Assembly: GCF_026460985.1 (NCBI RefSeq)
Contig: NZ_JAPKNM010000054.1
Coordinates: 1-50,723, forward strand
Origin: Sphingomonas sp.
Lineage (GTDB): Bacteria; Pseudomonadota; Alphaproteobacteria; Sphingomonadales; Sphingomonadaceae
DNA length: 50,723 nt
Direction of reading: 5' to 3'
Made by a program: the position numbers and the translations under genes. Position 1 is the first letter of the stretch; the number at the start of each line of letters is the position of its first letter. Positions 41,079 to 49,452 of this stretch are shown here, in pieces. Below the pieces are notes generated by a model, which was not told the origin of the DNA, ran no database searches, and was given only the letters and a program-made list of their open reading frames with translations.

Positions 41079-42284
41079 TTAGCGCGCAAGTGCAGCAAGA
41101 TATCCGCCAATGTCGTCAGGATCGAACACCGCGCCGTCGAAGAATCGGTCGGGTCCCAGCGTCAGCGCACCCTGATGGGCGCCCACCGGCAGCGGCGCCG
41201 CCAGCGCACCTTCCAGCTTCATGCTCGCCCCCGGCATCGGCAACCCTGCCCCGCCCAGCGCGCGGCGATAGATGTCGGGGCGGAACACGTCGGCGGCCTG
41301 GCGCTCGGTCGCCGCGTCCGCCTTGACCGCCCCCCAGCGCACCAGCTGCGAATAGATCCACAAAGCCTGGCTCCGCCACGGAAAGTTCGCCGCCTCGCGG
41401 TGGAACAGCAGGAAATCGGGAATATGGACGGGTGTGTCGCCGCGGCGCAGCACGAACTGCCCGCTGAGCGCGGTCAGGATCCATTCCGCGGGCTGGCCGA
41501 CATGCTCGGGTCGCTCGAGCAGCAGCGCCAGCTCGTCGCGATTGGCCGGATCGTCGCACCATGCCGCGGCCTGCGACACCGCGACGAGCAGCCGATCGAC
41601 CGTCTCGGCGTTCGCCTCCATCCAGTCGGTGCGCATCGCCAGCACCTTCTCGACCCCGCGCCGCCAGATGTTGACACCGGTCGCGACGATCTCCCCCAGC
41701 CCCTCCGCGACCGCGACGCTGTTCCACGGCTCGCCGGCGATGAACCCGTCGATCTCGCCCAGCCGCAGCGCCTCGACCATGAACGAGGGCGGCAGCACGC
41801 GCAGATGGACGTCGCGCTCGGGATCGACGCCGGCATAAGCGAGCCAATAGCGCAGCATCAGCGCATGGCTCGAGAAGCGATGCACCACGCCGATCACCGG
41901 CTTGCGCTTGTAGAGCCCGATCGCGTTGGCGAAGTCGTGCGCCGCCGCTTCGGGATCCTGGACGCGCTTGGCCGGTTCGGGATCGAGCGCCAGCGCGAAC
42001 TCGGTCGCCATCACCAGAGCATTGCCGTTGACGTTGAGCTTGAACGGCGCCGAGATCGCCGCGGGATGCTGGCTGAGGCCGAGATTCACGGCGATGGCAA
42101 GCGGCGCGAGCATGTGCGCCGCCTGGACCTGCCCATAGACGAGCCGATCGCGCAGCGTCGCCCAGGAGGTGGTGCGCACCAGGCGAAGGTCGATCCCCTG
42201 CGCTTCGGCAAAGCCCTTGGCCTGCGCGGCGATCAGCGGCGCACTGTCGGTCAGCGGCAGGAAGGCGATCGAGAGCGGAGTCAT
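41079..42284 (-). CDS. nasS: Nitrate sensor NasS (NrtA/CmpA-like binding protein, cytoplasmic)
   Basis: A 401-aa protein related to the nitrate-binding component of NrtABCD, but without a signal peptide or lipobox: it starts directly at MTPLSIAFLPLTDSAPLIAA. Typical stretches are VYGQVQAAHMLAPLAIAV, GIVHRFSSHALMLRYWLA rendered here as GVVHRFSSHALMLRYWL, LPPSFMVEALRLGEIDGF and AGEPWNSVAVAEG. NasS holds NasT inactive and releases it when nitrate binds. It overlaps the nasT stop (ATGA), so the two should be made in fixed ratio. No ABC permease or ATPase is nearby, which fits a sensory role. Confidence 0.92.
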   Translation of the reverse strand: MTPLSIAFLPLTDSAPLIAAQAKGFAEAQGIDLRLVRTTSWATLRDRLVYGQVQAAHMLAPLAIAVNLGLSQHPAAISAPFKLNVNGNALVMATEFALALDPEPAKRVQDPEAAAHDFANAIGLYKRKPVIGVVHRFSSHALMLRYWLAYAGVDPERDVHLRVLPPSFMVEALRLGEIDGFIAGEPWNSVAVAEGLGEIVATGVNIWRRGVEKVLAMRTDWMEANAETVDRLLVAVSQAAAWCDDPANRDELALLLERPEHVGQPAEWILTALSGQFVLRRGDTPVHIPDFLLFHREAANFPWRSQALWIYSQLVRWGAVKADAATERQAADVFRPDIYRRALGGAGLPMPGASMKLEGALAAPLPVGAHQGALTLGPDRFFDGAVFDPDDIGGYLAALAR

Positions 42285-42862
42285 GATTGCCCTCCCAGCA
42301 GGCTATGGGCCGTGATCAGCGCCTCGGCCACCTCGGCGATGCGTTTGCTCTGGCTCATCGCGGTCGAGCGCAGCAGCGTATAGGCTTCGGGTTCCGACAG
42401 GCCGCGCGTCTGCATCAGGATCGCCTTGGCGCGATCGATGGTCTTGCGGTCGGCGAGCGCGGTGCGCGCCTCGTCGAGCTCGGTCTGCATCCGCGCGAAG
42501 GCATTGAAGCGGCGGATCGCGAGATCGAGGATCGGCTTGACGCGATCCTTGCGCAGCCCGTCGACGACATAGGCCGAGACGCCGGCGTCGATCGCCGCGC
42601 CGATCATCGCATCGTCGGACTGGTCGACGAACATCGCGATCGGCCGCGCCAGCGCGCGGCTGACCGCCAGCATCTCCTCCAGCGTGTCGCGGCTGGGGCT
42701 GCCCAGGTCCATCAGCACGACGTCGGGCGCCATCCGCTCGAGCTTGGCGACGAACGCGCCCTGCGGCGGCACCACATGGATGTCGTCATAGCCCGCGTCC
42801 CGCAGCCCCTCTTCGAGCACGGTCGCGCGCAATCCGCTGTCGTCGACGATCACGATCCGCAA
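42281..42862 (-). CDS. nasT: ANTAR antiterminator NasT
   Basis: A 193-aa response-regulator-like protein. The receiver-like domain has IVDDSG and Asp52 in VVLMDLGSPSRDT; NasT is generally controlled by NasS rather than by phosphorylation. The C-terminal ANTAR domain (about residues 128-190) reads ALADRKTIDRAKAILMQTRG, then LSEPEAYTLLRSTAMSQSK. ANTAR proteins bind tandem hexaloop hairpins in leader RNA and prevent termination. The start appears to be TTG at 42862, following GGGGAA. Targets in this window are the nirB and narK leaders. Confidence 0.92.
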   Translation of the reverse strand: MRIVIVDDSGLRATVLEEGLRDAGYDDIHVVPPQGAFVAKLERMAPDVVLMDLGSPSRDTLEEMLAVSRALARPIAMFVDQSDDAMIGAAIDAGVSAYVVDGLRKDRVKPILDLAIRRFNAFARMQTELDEARTALADRKTIDRAKAILMQTRGLSEPEAYTLLRSTAMSQSKRIAEVAEALITAHSLLGGQS

Positions 42863-42917
42863 GAACGCAGTTCCCCAAAGGAGCCGTGGGCCTCATGCAA
42901 GCCCGCGGCCTTCCCGG

Positions 42918-44591
42918 TCAATCGTCGATCGAGCGCTTGTAGGTCTCGGGCAGCAGGAAGAGCCCCAGCACCAACGTCACCACCGCCGCGACCACCGGAT
43001 ACCAGAGGCCATAATAGATGTCCCCGGTCGCCGCGACCATCGCGAAGGCGGTCGCGGGCAGGAAGCCGCCGAACCAGCCATTGCCGATATGATAAGGCAG
43101 CGACATCGAAGTGTAGCGGATGCGGCTCGGGAAGAGCTCGACCAGCATCGCCGCGATCGGGCCGTAAACCATCGTCACCAGCAGCACGAGCAGGGTGAGC
43201 ACCAGCACCACCATCGGCCGGTCGATCGCTGCCGGGTCAGCCTTGGCGGGATAGCCGGCATTCTGGAGCGCCACCTTCGCCGCGTCCTGGAAGTCGGCGA
43301 TGCCGATCGTCGCAACCGCGCCTTCGGCCAGCACTTCCTTGCGCGGATCGTAGACCGGGATCTGCTGCGATCCGATCTGCACCATCGCGGTCGTCCCCGC
43401 CGGCGCCTCGACGTTGCGATAGGCGATGCCCTGCCGCGCGAGGAACGCCTTGGCGATGTCGCAGCTCGTGCTCTCGAACTTGTTCTTGCCGATCGGATCG
43501 AACTGGAACGAGCATTCGGCGGGATCGGCGGTGACCGTGACCGGCGCGTTGCGCTGTGCGTGCGCCAGCGCGGGGTTCGCCGCCTCGGTGAGCAGCCCGA
43601 ACAGCGGGAAATAGCTCACCGCCGCGATCGCGCAGCCGGCGAGGATGATCGGCTTGCGCCCGATCCGGTCGCTCAGCCAGCCGAAGAAGACGAAGAAGGG
43701 CGTGCCGATCGCCAGCGCGATCGCGATCAGGATGTTGGTCGTCCAGCCATCGACCTTGAGCGTCTTCTCGAGGAAGAACAGCGCATAGAATTGCCCGGTG
43801 TACCAGACCACCGCCTGGCCCACGACCGCGCCGAACAGCGCGATCAGCACGAGGCGCAGGTTGCTCCAGCGCCCGAACGCCTCGGTCAGCGGCGCCTTGG
43901 AGGTGGTGCCCTCCTCCTTCATCTTCTTGAACACCGGGCTCTCGTTGAGCTGGAGCCGGATCCACATCGAGACGCCGAGCAGCACGATCGAGACGAGGAA
44001 CGGAATCCGCCAGCCCCAGTCGGCAAACGCCGTCTCGCCGATCGCGGTACGCGTACCGATCACCACCAGCAGCGCCGCGAACAGCCCGAGCGTCGCGGTA
44101 GTCTGGATCCAGCTGGTATAGAGCCCGCGCTTGTTGTTGGGCGCATGCTCGGCGACATAGGTCGCGGCGCCGCCATATTCGCCACCGAGCGCAAGCCCCT
44201 GGAGCAGGCGCAGCGCGATCAGGATGCCGGGCGCCGCCACGCCGATGCTCGCATAGCTCGGCAGCAGCCCGACCGCGAAGGTCGAGAAGCCCATGATCGC
44301 CATGGTGACGAGGAAGGTGTTCTTGCGCCCGACAAGGTCGCCGATCCGCCCGAAGACCAGGGCGCCGAACGGGCGCACCGCGAAGCCCGCGGCGAAGGCG
44401 GCGAGCGCGAAGATGAACCCGGTCGTCTCGTTCACGCCCGAGAAGAACTTGGCCGAGATGATCGTCGCGAGCAGCCCGTAGAGGTAGAAGTCATACCATT
44501 CGAAGACCGTGCCGAGCGACGAGGCGGCTATCACCAGTTTCTCGTTCTGCGTCGCCTGGTGATGGTCGGGCTGCCTTGCTCCGTCGGCCAT
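42918..44591 (-). CDS. MFS transporter, MHS type, with large loop insertion
   Basis: A 557-aa inner-membrane carrier. The first helix region LGTVFEWYDFYLYGLLA and AVRPFGALVFGRIGDLVGRK are MHS-family signatures; LRLLQGLALGGEYGGAATYV follows helix 4. A hydrophilic insert of about 120 residues (roughly 336-456), with two Cys and a possible small folded domain, lies between helices in the second half. This form is known among long MHS-type proteins of alphaproteobacteria. ATG 44591 is preferred; the upstream 15 residues of the longer frame have no support. Substrate unknown. Its stop lies 55 bp from nasT start, but it reads toward it and could be co-transcribed. Confidence 0.87.
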   Translation of the reverse strand: MADGARQPDHHQATQNEKLVIAASSLGTVFEWYDFYLYGLLATIISAKFFSGVNETTGFIFALAAFAAGFAVRPFGALVFGRIGDLVGRKNTFLVTMAIMGFSTFAVGLLPSYASIGVAAPGILIALRLLQGLALGGEYGGAATYVAEHAPNNKRGLYTSWIQTTATLGLFAALLVVIGTRTAIGETAFADWGWRIPFLVSIVLLGVSMWIRLQLNESPVFKKMKEEGTTSKAPLTEAFGRWSNLRLVLIALFGAVVGQAVVWYTGQFYALFFLEKTLKVDGWTTNILIAIALAIGTPFFVFFGWLSDRIGRKPIILAGCAIAAVSYFPLFGLLTEAANPALAHAQRNAPVTVTADPAECSFQFDPIGKNKFESTSCDIAKAFLARQGIAYRNVEAPAGTTAMVQIGSQQIPVYDPRKEVLAEGAVATIGIADFQDAAKVALQNAGYPAKADPAAIDRPMVVLVLTLLVLLVTMVYGPIAAMLVELFPSRIRYTSMSLPYHIGNGWFGGFLPATAFAMVAATGDIYYGLWYPVVAAVVTLVLGLFLLPETYKRSIDD

Positions 44592-44698
44592 GAATCGCGT
44601 CCCCCTCGGTTCTGTTACCGTTACCCCAAACCACAAGCGGCCGCGGCTGCAAACCCCAAATGCTTCACAGCGGCGAAGCTTCGTTCTAGGTAACGCAG

Positions 44699-44965
44699 AT
44701 GATCGACCGCTTCTTCCTCGCCCACCCGCGCAGCGTCGGCGAGAGCTATGGTGAGCACGCCGCCACCGCGGCGCGCTTCGGGTTCACGATGATCGTCGGG
44801 GGCGCGGCCTGTGTAGTGCACGCAGTCCTCCCTTTCCTGTTCGTCCGCACGGCCAGCGACACGGTCAAGAAGCTCTACGGCCAGATGAAGGCGCGACAGC
44901 CCGCCTTCTCGCAGGAGCGCCCGGCCTTCCAGCAGCCCGAGTGGCAGATCGAATACGAAATCTAG
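44699..44965 (+). CDS. DUF6356-family small membrane protein
   Basis: An 88-aa protein starting MIDRFFLAHPRSVGESYGEH, followed by one or two hydrophobic helices (FTMIVGGAACVVHAVLPFLF) and RTASDTVKKLYGQM. This pattern is typical of the DUF6356 proteins of sphingomonads, sometimes labelled capsule-related without proof. It is divergent from the MHS gene. The next gene starts 4 bp after its stop, so they are probably one unit. Function unknown. Confidence 0.85.
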   Translation: MIDRFFLAHPRSVGESYGEHAATAARFGFTMIVGGAACVVHAVLPFLFVRTASDTVKKLYGQMKARQPAFSQERPAFQQPEWQIEYEI

Positions 44966-44969
44966 CGCC

Positions 44970-46316
44970 GTGATCGAGCACGTCGCCATCATCGGCGCGG
45001 GCTTTTCGGGTACGCTGCAGGCGATCAACCTGCTCCGTCACGAAGGCCCCCGCGCCACGCTGATCGAGCGCGCGCCGGTGGCGGGCACCGGCCTGGCCTA
45101 TGGCGCGGCGCATCCGAGCCATGTGCTCAACGTCCGCGCCGGCAACATGAGCGCCTTCCCGGACGATCCCGCGCACTTCGTCCGCTGGCTCGAGGCGCGC
45201 GGCGTGCAGAACGCGCCCGCGGCCTTCATCCCGCGCGTCACCTATGGCGAATATCTGCGCGAGTTGCTCGAGGCGGCGCTCAAGGATCCGAGCGGACGGC
45301 TCACTTTGGTCCGCGACGAGGTGCAGGACCTGGAAGTGAACGGCGGCGTGAAGGTCGAATTGCGCGATCGCACCCTCGATGCAGACGCCGCGGTGCTCGC
45401 GGTGGGCAACCTCCCCCCGCACGATCCGCCGGGGCTCGATCCCGACAAGCTCTCGGCCGAACGCTACAAGGGCGATCCGTGGGATACCACGGTGCCCGAG
45501 AATCTCCCGGATACCGATACGGTCCTGATCATCGGCACCGGGCTCACTATGGTCGACGTCGTGCTGCTGCTCGACGCGCGCGGGTTCCGGGGCAGGATCG
45601 TCGCGCTGTCGCGCCGCGGCCTGCTCCCCCGCCCGCACGGCCTGGGAAGCGACTGGCAGAAGATCGACGAACGCCCCGCCACCACCGCCTCGCACCTGCT
45701 CCAGGCAGTGCGCGGCCGCGGCGACTCGATCGGCTGGCGCAACGCGGTCGACGAGCTCCGCCCCTTCACCCAGGCGATGTGGGGCAATGCCAGCGAGGCA
45801 GAACGCGCACGCTTCCTCCGCCACCTTCGGCCCTGGTGGGACGTCCACCGCCACCGCCTCGCGCCCGAGGTCCATGCTCGGCTGATGGCGGTTGCCGAGC
45901 GCGGGCAGCTCGAAGTGATCGCGGGCAAGACATTGGGCTTCGACGAACGGACAGACGGCATCGCGGTGCAGCTGCGTCGCCGGGGCGCGGACGTCGCCGA
46001 GACCTTGCTCGCCCAGCGCATCATCAACTGCACCGGGCCGCTGGGCGACCTCGCCCGGACGCAGGAGCCGCTTCTCCAGAAGCTCGCCGCGCGCGGGCTG
46101 ATCCGGCCCGATGCCGCGCATCTCGGCATCGACGTCGACAATCAGGGCCAGACGATCGCCGCGAGCGGCAAGCCCAATCCCGATCTCTACGCGCTCGGCC
46201 CGATGACCCGCGGCGCCTTCTGGGAGATCGTCGCGGTGCCCGACATCCGCACCCAGACCTGGAACGTCGCCCGCCGTCTCTCCAACGCGCATTGGGTGGG
46301 CGGCGAAGGGCTCTGA
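44970..46316 (+). CDS. FAD/NAD(P)-binding oxidoreductase-like protein
   Basis: A 448-aa protein. The N-terminal dinucleotide-binding motif is VAIIGAGFSGTLQAINLL (GxGxxG), followed by GTGLAYGAAHPSHVLNVRAG and NMSAFPDDPAHFVRWL, which define the FAD-NAD(P)-binding family related to hydroxylases. A second binding motif reads VLIIGTGLTMVDVVLLL. The substrate is not known. It is cytoplasmic with no signal peptide. It starts with ATG-equivalent GTG at 44970 four bases after the DUF6356 gene. Downstream is the hppD promoter. Confidence 0.88.
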   Translation: MIEHVAIIGAGFSGTLQAINLLRHEGPRATLIERAPVAGTGLAYGAAHPSHVLNVRAGNMSAFPDDPAHFVRWLEARGVQNAPAAFIPRVTYGEYLRELLEAALKDPSGRLTLVRDEVQDLEVNGGVKVELRDRTLDADAAVLAVGNLPPHDPPGLDPDKLSAERYKGDPWDTTVPENLPDTDTVLIIGTGLTMVDVVLLLDARGFRGRIVALSRRGLLPRPHGLGSDWQKIDERPATTASHLLQAVRGRGDSIGWRNAVDELRPFTQAMWGNASEAERARFLRHLRPWWDVHRHRLAPEVHARLMAVAERGQLEVIAGKTLGFDERTDGIAVQLRRRGADVAETLLAQRIINCTGPLGDLARTQEPLLQKLAARGLIRPDAAHLGIDVDNQGQTIAASGKPNPDLYALGPMTRGAFWEIVAVPDIRTQTWNVARRLSNAHWVGGEGL

Positions 46317-46335
46317 CGCCGCGCCAGGCAGAGTT

Positions 46336-46351
46336 AGTATCAATTGACACT
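46336..46351. promoter_or_regulatory. 16-bp palindrome upstream of hppD
   Basis: AGTATCAATTGACACT is a palindrome with a single mismatched pair. It is centred 37 bp upstream of the hppD ATG, between the stop of the previous gene and the GGAGGAG ribosome site (46361-46367). It is AT-rich compared with its surroundings. It looks like an operator for a MarR- or similar dimeric regulator of tyrosine catabolism. The regulator is not in the window. Confidence 0.5.
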
Positions 46352-46379
46352 ACATGCCCCGGAGGAGTATCCGCGGGGC

Positions 46380-47426
46380 ATGACCGATCCTGCAAATCCG
46401 CCCCATAATCCTCTGGGCCTCAACGGCTTCGAGTTCGTCGAATTCACTTCGCCCGATCCCGAGGCGATGGCGCGCCAGTTCGAACAGATGGGCTTCGTCG
46501 CGAGCCACAGGCACCCGCGCAAGAACATCACCCGCTACAAGCAGGGCCGCATCAACCTGATGCTCAACCGCGACGATGCCGGCCGCGTGGCCAAGTTCCG
46601 CGGCGAGCATGGCCCTTCAGCGAGCGCGATGGCGTTCCGTGTCGCCGACCCCGAAGCGGCGATGAAATGGGCGCTCGAGCATGGCGCCGAGGCCACCCAG
46701 GAGGACGACACCGTCATCATGGGGATCGGCGGCTCGTATCTCTATTTCATCAAGGACGGCGAGGATCTCTATTCCGACTGGGCCGAGTTCCCCGGCTGGC
46801 GCGAGGCCGAAGCGGAGAACAATGTCGGGCTCGACCTGCTCGACCACCTCACCCACAATGTCCGGCGCGGCCAGATGCGGGTGTGGAGCCAGTTCTACAA
46901 GACGCTCTTCGGCTTCGAGGAGCAGAAATATTTCGACATCAAGGGCCAGGCTACGGGCTTGTTCAGCCAAGCGATGATCGCCCCCGACAAGGCGATCCGC
47001 ATCCCCCTGAACGAAAGCCAGGACGACACCAGCCAGATCGAGGAATTCATTCGCGAATATCATGGCGAGGGCATCCAGCATCTCGCGCTGACCACGCCCG
47101 ACATCTACGACACCGTCGAGCGCCTCCGCGCACGCGGGGTGCGGCTTCAGGACACGATCGAGACCTATTTCGAGCTGATCGACAAGCGCGTCCCCGGGCA
47201 TGGCGAGGATGTCGAGCGGCTCCGGAAGAACCGCATCCTGATCGACGGATCGACCGAAGAGGGCATCCTGCTCCAGATCTTCACCGAGAACATGTTCGGC
47301 CCGATCTTCTTCGAGATCATCCAGCGCAAGGGCAATGAAGGCTTCGGCAACGGCAACTTCCAGGCGCTGTTCGAGAGTATCGAGCTGGATCAGATCCGCC
47401 GCGGGGTGATCAAGGTCGACGCCTAG
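46380..47426 (+). CDS. hppD: 4-hydroxyphenylpyruvate dioxygenase
   Basis: A 348-aa non-haem iron enzyme of tyrosine catabolism; it converts 4-hydroxyphenylpyruvate to homogentisate. It has two VOC domains. Iron ligands are the His in [13 protein letters not shown], the His in GIQHLALTT and the Glu in FFEIIQRKG. Other family stretches are [24 protein letters not shown] and [15 protein letters not shown] 46380 is preferred; a TTG at 46344 would read through the operator-like palindrome and ribosome site. It is the first step of the pathway continued by hmgA, from which it is separated by an inverted repeat element. Confidence 0.96.
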   Translation: MTDPANPPHNPLGLNGFEFVEFTSPDPEAMARQFEQMGFVASHRHPRKNITRYKQGRINLMLNRDDAGRVAKFRGEHGPSASAMAFRVADPEAAMKWALEHGAEATQEDDTVIMGIGGSYLYFIKDGEDLYSDWAEFPGWREAEAENNVGLDLLDHLTHNVRRGQMRVWSQFYKTLFGFEEQKYFDIKGQATGLFSQAMIAPDKAIRIPLNESQDDTSQIEEFIREYHGEGIQHLALTTPDIYDTVERLRARGVRLQDTIETYFELIDKRVPGHGEDVERLRKNRILIDGSTEEGILLQIFTENMFGPIFFEIIQRKGNEGFGNGNFQALFESIELDQIRRGVIKVDA

Positions 47427-47429
47427 TTG

Positions 47430-47590
47430 GTTCGCGCAGAGGCGCAGAGGACGCAGAGGACGCTTGCCGCGAATGCGGCCATCATCAAGGGACCGCCAGC
47501 TTGGCTGCCACCGATGCAGCGCTATTCGGCGGCCGGGAAGCCAGTCTCTGCGTCCTCTGCGCCTCTGCGCCTCTGCGCCTCTGCGCGAAC
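47430..47590. repeat. Inverted repeat with tandem GCGCAGAG units
   Basis: The ends 47430-47450 and 47570-47590 are perfect 21-bp inverted repeats rich in GCAGAGG. The right arm holds extra tandem copies of an eight- to nine-base unit (CGCCTCTG), so the arms differ in length. A non-repeated centre of about 85 bp separates them. It lies between hppD and hmgA. Arms of this kind would form a strong hairpin in the transcript. Confidence 0.8.
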
Positions 47591-47656
47591 AAATCATTTT
47601 TCTTCTTCTTCCTGGAAGGTCCTAAGGAGTTGGAGAGGTCTGAACCGGAGATAGCA

Positions 47657-48934
47657 ATGACCGATTATTTCCCCGGCTTCGGCAACCATGTCTCGACCGA
47701 GGCGGTCCCGGGCGCGCTCCCCGTCGGCCGCAACAGCCCGCAAAGGCCCGCCTTCGGCCTCTATGCCGAGCAGCTCTCGGGCACCGCATTCACCGCGCCG
47801 CGCCACGAAAACCGGCGGTCGTGGCTCTATCGCCTGCGACCCACCGCCGAGCATCCGCCCTTCGTCCGCTATGAGGGCGCGAGGAACTTCGCCCCCGGCA
47901 CAGTGCGCGAGCCCCTGCCCCCCAATCGCCTGCGCTGGGACCCGATCCCGGCCCCGACCGAACCGACCGACCTGATCGACGGCATGACCACCATGCTCGC
48001 CAATCGCGACCCCGCCGATCTCGAGGGCGTCACGGTGCACCTCTATGCCGCCAACAAGGATATGACCGACCGCGTCTTCGCCGATGCCGATGGCGAGCTG
48101 CTGTTCATCCCCCAAGCCGGCCGCCTCACCCTGCTCACCGAACTCGGCCGGATCGACATAGCCCCCGGCCAGATCGCGCTGATCCCGCGCGGGGTGAAGT
48201 TCCGCACCTTGCTCCCCGATGGCGAGGCGCGCGGCTATGTCGCCGAGAACCATGGCGCGCTGTTCCGCCTTCCCGATCTCGGCCCGATCGGCGCCAACGG
48301 CCTCGCCAATCCGCGCGACTTCGAGACCCCGACGGCCTGGTTCGAGGACCGCGATGAACCCACCGAGGTTGTGCAGAAGTCGTTGGGAAACCTGTGGACA
48401 ACCACGCTCGACCATAGCCCGCTCGACGTGGTCGCCTGGCACGGAAACCTCGCGCCCTGGCGCTACGACCTCGCGCGCTTCAACGCGATCAACACGGTGA
48501 GCTTCGACCATCCCGACCCCTCGATCTTCACCGTGCTGACCTCGCCCAGCGACGTGCCCGGCCGCGCCAACGCCGATTTCGTGATCTTCCCGCCGCGCTG
48601 GATGGTGGCGGAGGATAGCTTCCGCCCGCCCTGGTTCCACCGCAACGTGATGAGCGAGGCGATGGGACTGATCCACGGCGCCTACGACGCCAAGGCCGAG
48701 GGCTTCGCGCCGGGCGGGCTCTCGCTGCACAATCTGATGGCGGGGCACGGGCCAGATCTCGCGAGCTGGGAGGGAGCCTCGAACGCCGATCTCAGGCCGC
48801 ACAAGATCGAGGGGACCATGGCTTTCATGGTCGAGACCTGCTGGCCCTATCGGCCGACCGCGTTTGCGCTCGAGCGGGCGCAGCCGGATTACGACGCGGC
48901 GTGGAAGGGGTTTCCCAAGGCGAAGCTGCCGTGA
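47657..48934 (+). CDS. hmgA: Homogentisate 1,2-dioxygenase
   Basis: A 425-aa cupin-fold iron dioxygenase that opens the ring of homogentisate to maleylacetoacetate. It starts [20 protein letters not shown], a typical N-terminus. [20 protein letters not shown] and [14 protein letters not shown] belong to the N-terminal cupin. Iron ligands fall in [18 protein letters not shown] and [16 protein letters not shown] 47657 is preferred over the upstream frame, which reads through the inverted repeat. The next enzymes of the pathway (maleylacetoacetate isomerase, fumarylacetoacetase) are not in the window. Confidence 0.96.
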   Translation: MTDYFPGFGNHVSTEAVPGALPVGRNSPQRPAFGLYAEQLSGTAFTAPRHENRRSWLYRLRPTAEHPPFVRYEGARNFAPGTVREPLPPNRLRWDPIPAPTEPTDLIDGMTTMLANRDPADLEGVTVHLYAANKDMTDRVFADADGELLFIPQAGRLTLLTELGRIDIAPGQIALIPRGVKFRTLLPDGEARGYVAENHGALFRLPDLGPIGANGLANPRDFETPTAWFEDRDEPTEVVQKSLGNLWTTTLDHSPLDVVAWHGNLAPWRYDLARFNAINTVSFDHPDPSIFTVLTSPSDVPGRANADFVIFPPRWMVAEDSFRPPWFHRNVMSEAMGLIHGAYDAKAEGFAPGGLSLHNLMAGHGPDLASWEGASNADLRPHKIEGTMAFMVETCWPYRPTAFALERAQPDYDAAWKGFPKAKLP

Positions 48935-48942
48935 CCACCAAT

Positions 48943-49087
48943 TCCTCCCCGGCACGGGGAGGGGGACCGCGCCACGCAGTGGCGTGGTGGAGGGGGCCCC
49001 GCTCTCCCCACGCGCCATGGCCCGAGGCACGCGGGGCCCCCTCCACCATCGCTGGCGCGATGGTCCCCCTCCCCGTTCCGGGGAGGA
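48943..49087. repeat. Long palindromic element between hmgA and the Rieske gene
   Basis: It begins TCCTCCCCGGCACGGGGAGG and ends in its inverted match (around 49068-49087); inner arms GGTGGAGGGGGCCCCGC and their mirror near 49030-49050 also pair. The arms are related in style to the palindrome inside 26324-26522. The right end supplies the GGAGGAG that serves as ribosome site for the Rieske gene at 49092. Confidence 0.8.
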
Positions 49088-49091
49088 GTTG

Positions 49092-49448
49092 ATGACCGAC
49101 CGCCTCACCGCCACTCCCGCCGGCGTCACGCTCGGCCCGCTCGCCCTCATCCCCGACGACACCGCCCGCAACTTCGTGCTCGAGCTTCGCGCGGGGCGCT
49201 TCCACGGCTTCGTCGTGCGCAAGGGAGACGCGGTGCACGGTTATGTCGACCAATGCGCGCATATGGGGCTCCCGCTCGCGCAGGCGCTCGACAAGTACCT
49301 CACCGACGATCGCACCCTGATCCAGTGCAGCTGGCACGGCGCGCTCTACCGGATCGAGGACGGCGCGTGCGTGGGTGGCCCTTGCGTGGGCGCCAAGCTA
49401 ATGCCGTGGCCGGTAGCGGTACGCGACGGCATGATCGTGACTGCCTGA
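49092..49448 (+). CDS. Rieske [2Fe-2S] domain protein
   Basis: A 118-aa protein. The Rieske ligands are in [10 protein letters not shown] and [14 protein letters not shown] (C-x-H and C-x2-H). It starts [20 protein letters not shown], with no signal peptide, so it is a small soluble ferredoxin-like electron carrier. Such proteins are often found after hmgA in sphingomonads; a role in aromatic catabolism is inferred only from location. The ATG follows GGAGGAG, which is part of the repeat element. The next gene starts 4 bp after its stop. Confidence 0.9.
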   Translation: MTDRLTATPAGVTLGPLALIPDDTARNFVLELRAGRFHGFVVRKGDAVHGYVDQCAHMGLPLAQALDKYLTDDRTLIQCSWHGALYRIEDGACVGGPCVGAKLMPWPVAVRDGMIVTA

Positions 49449-49452
49449 GAGG

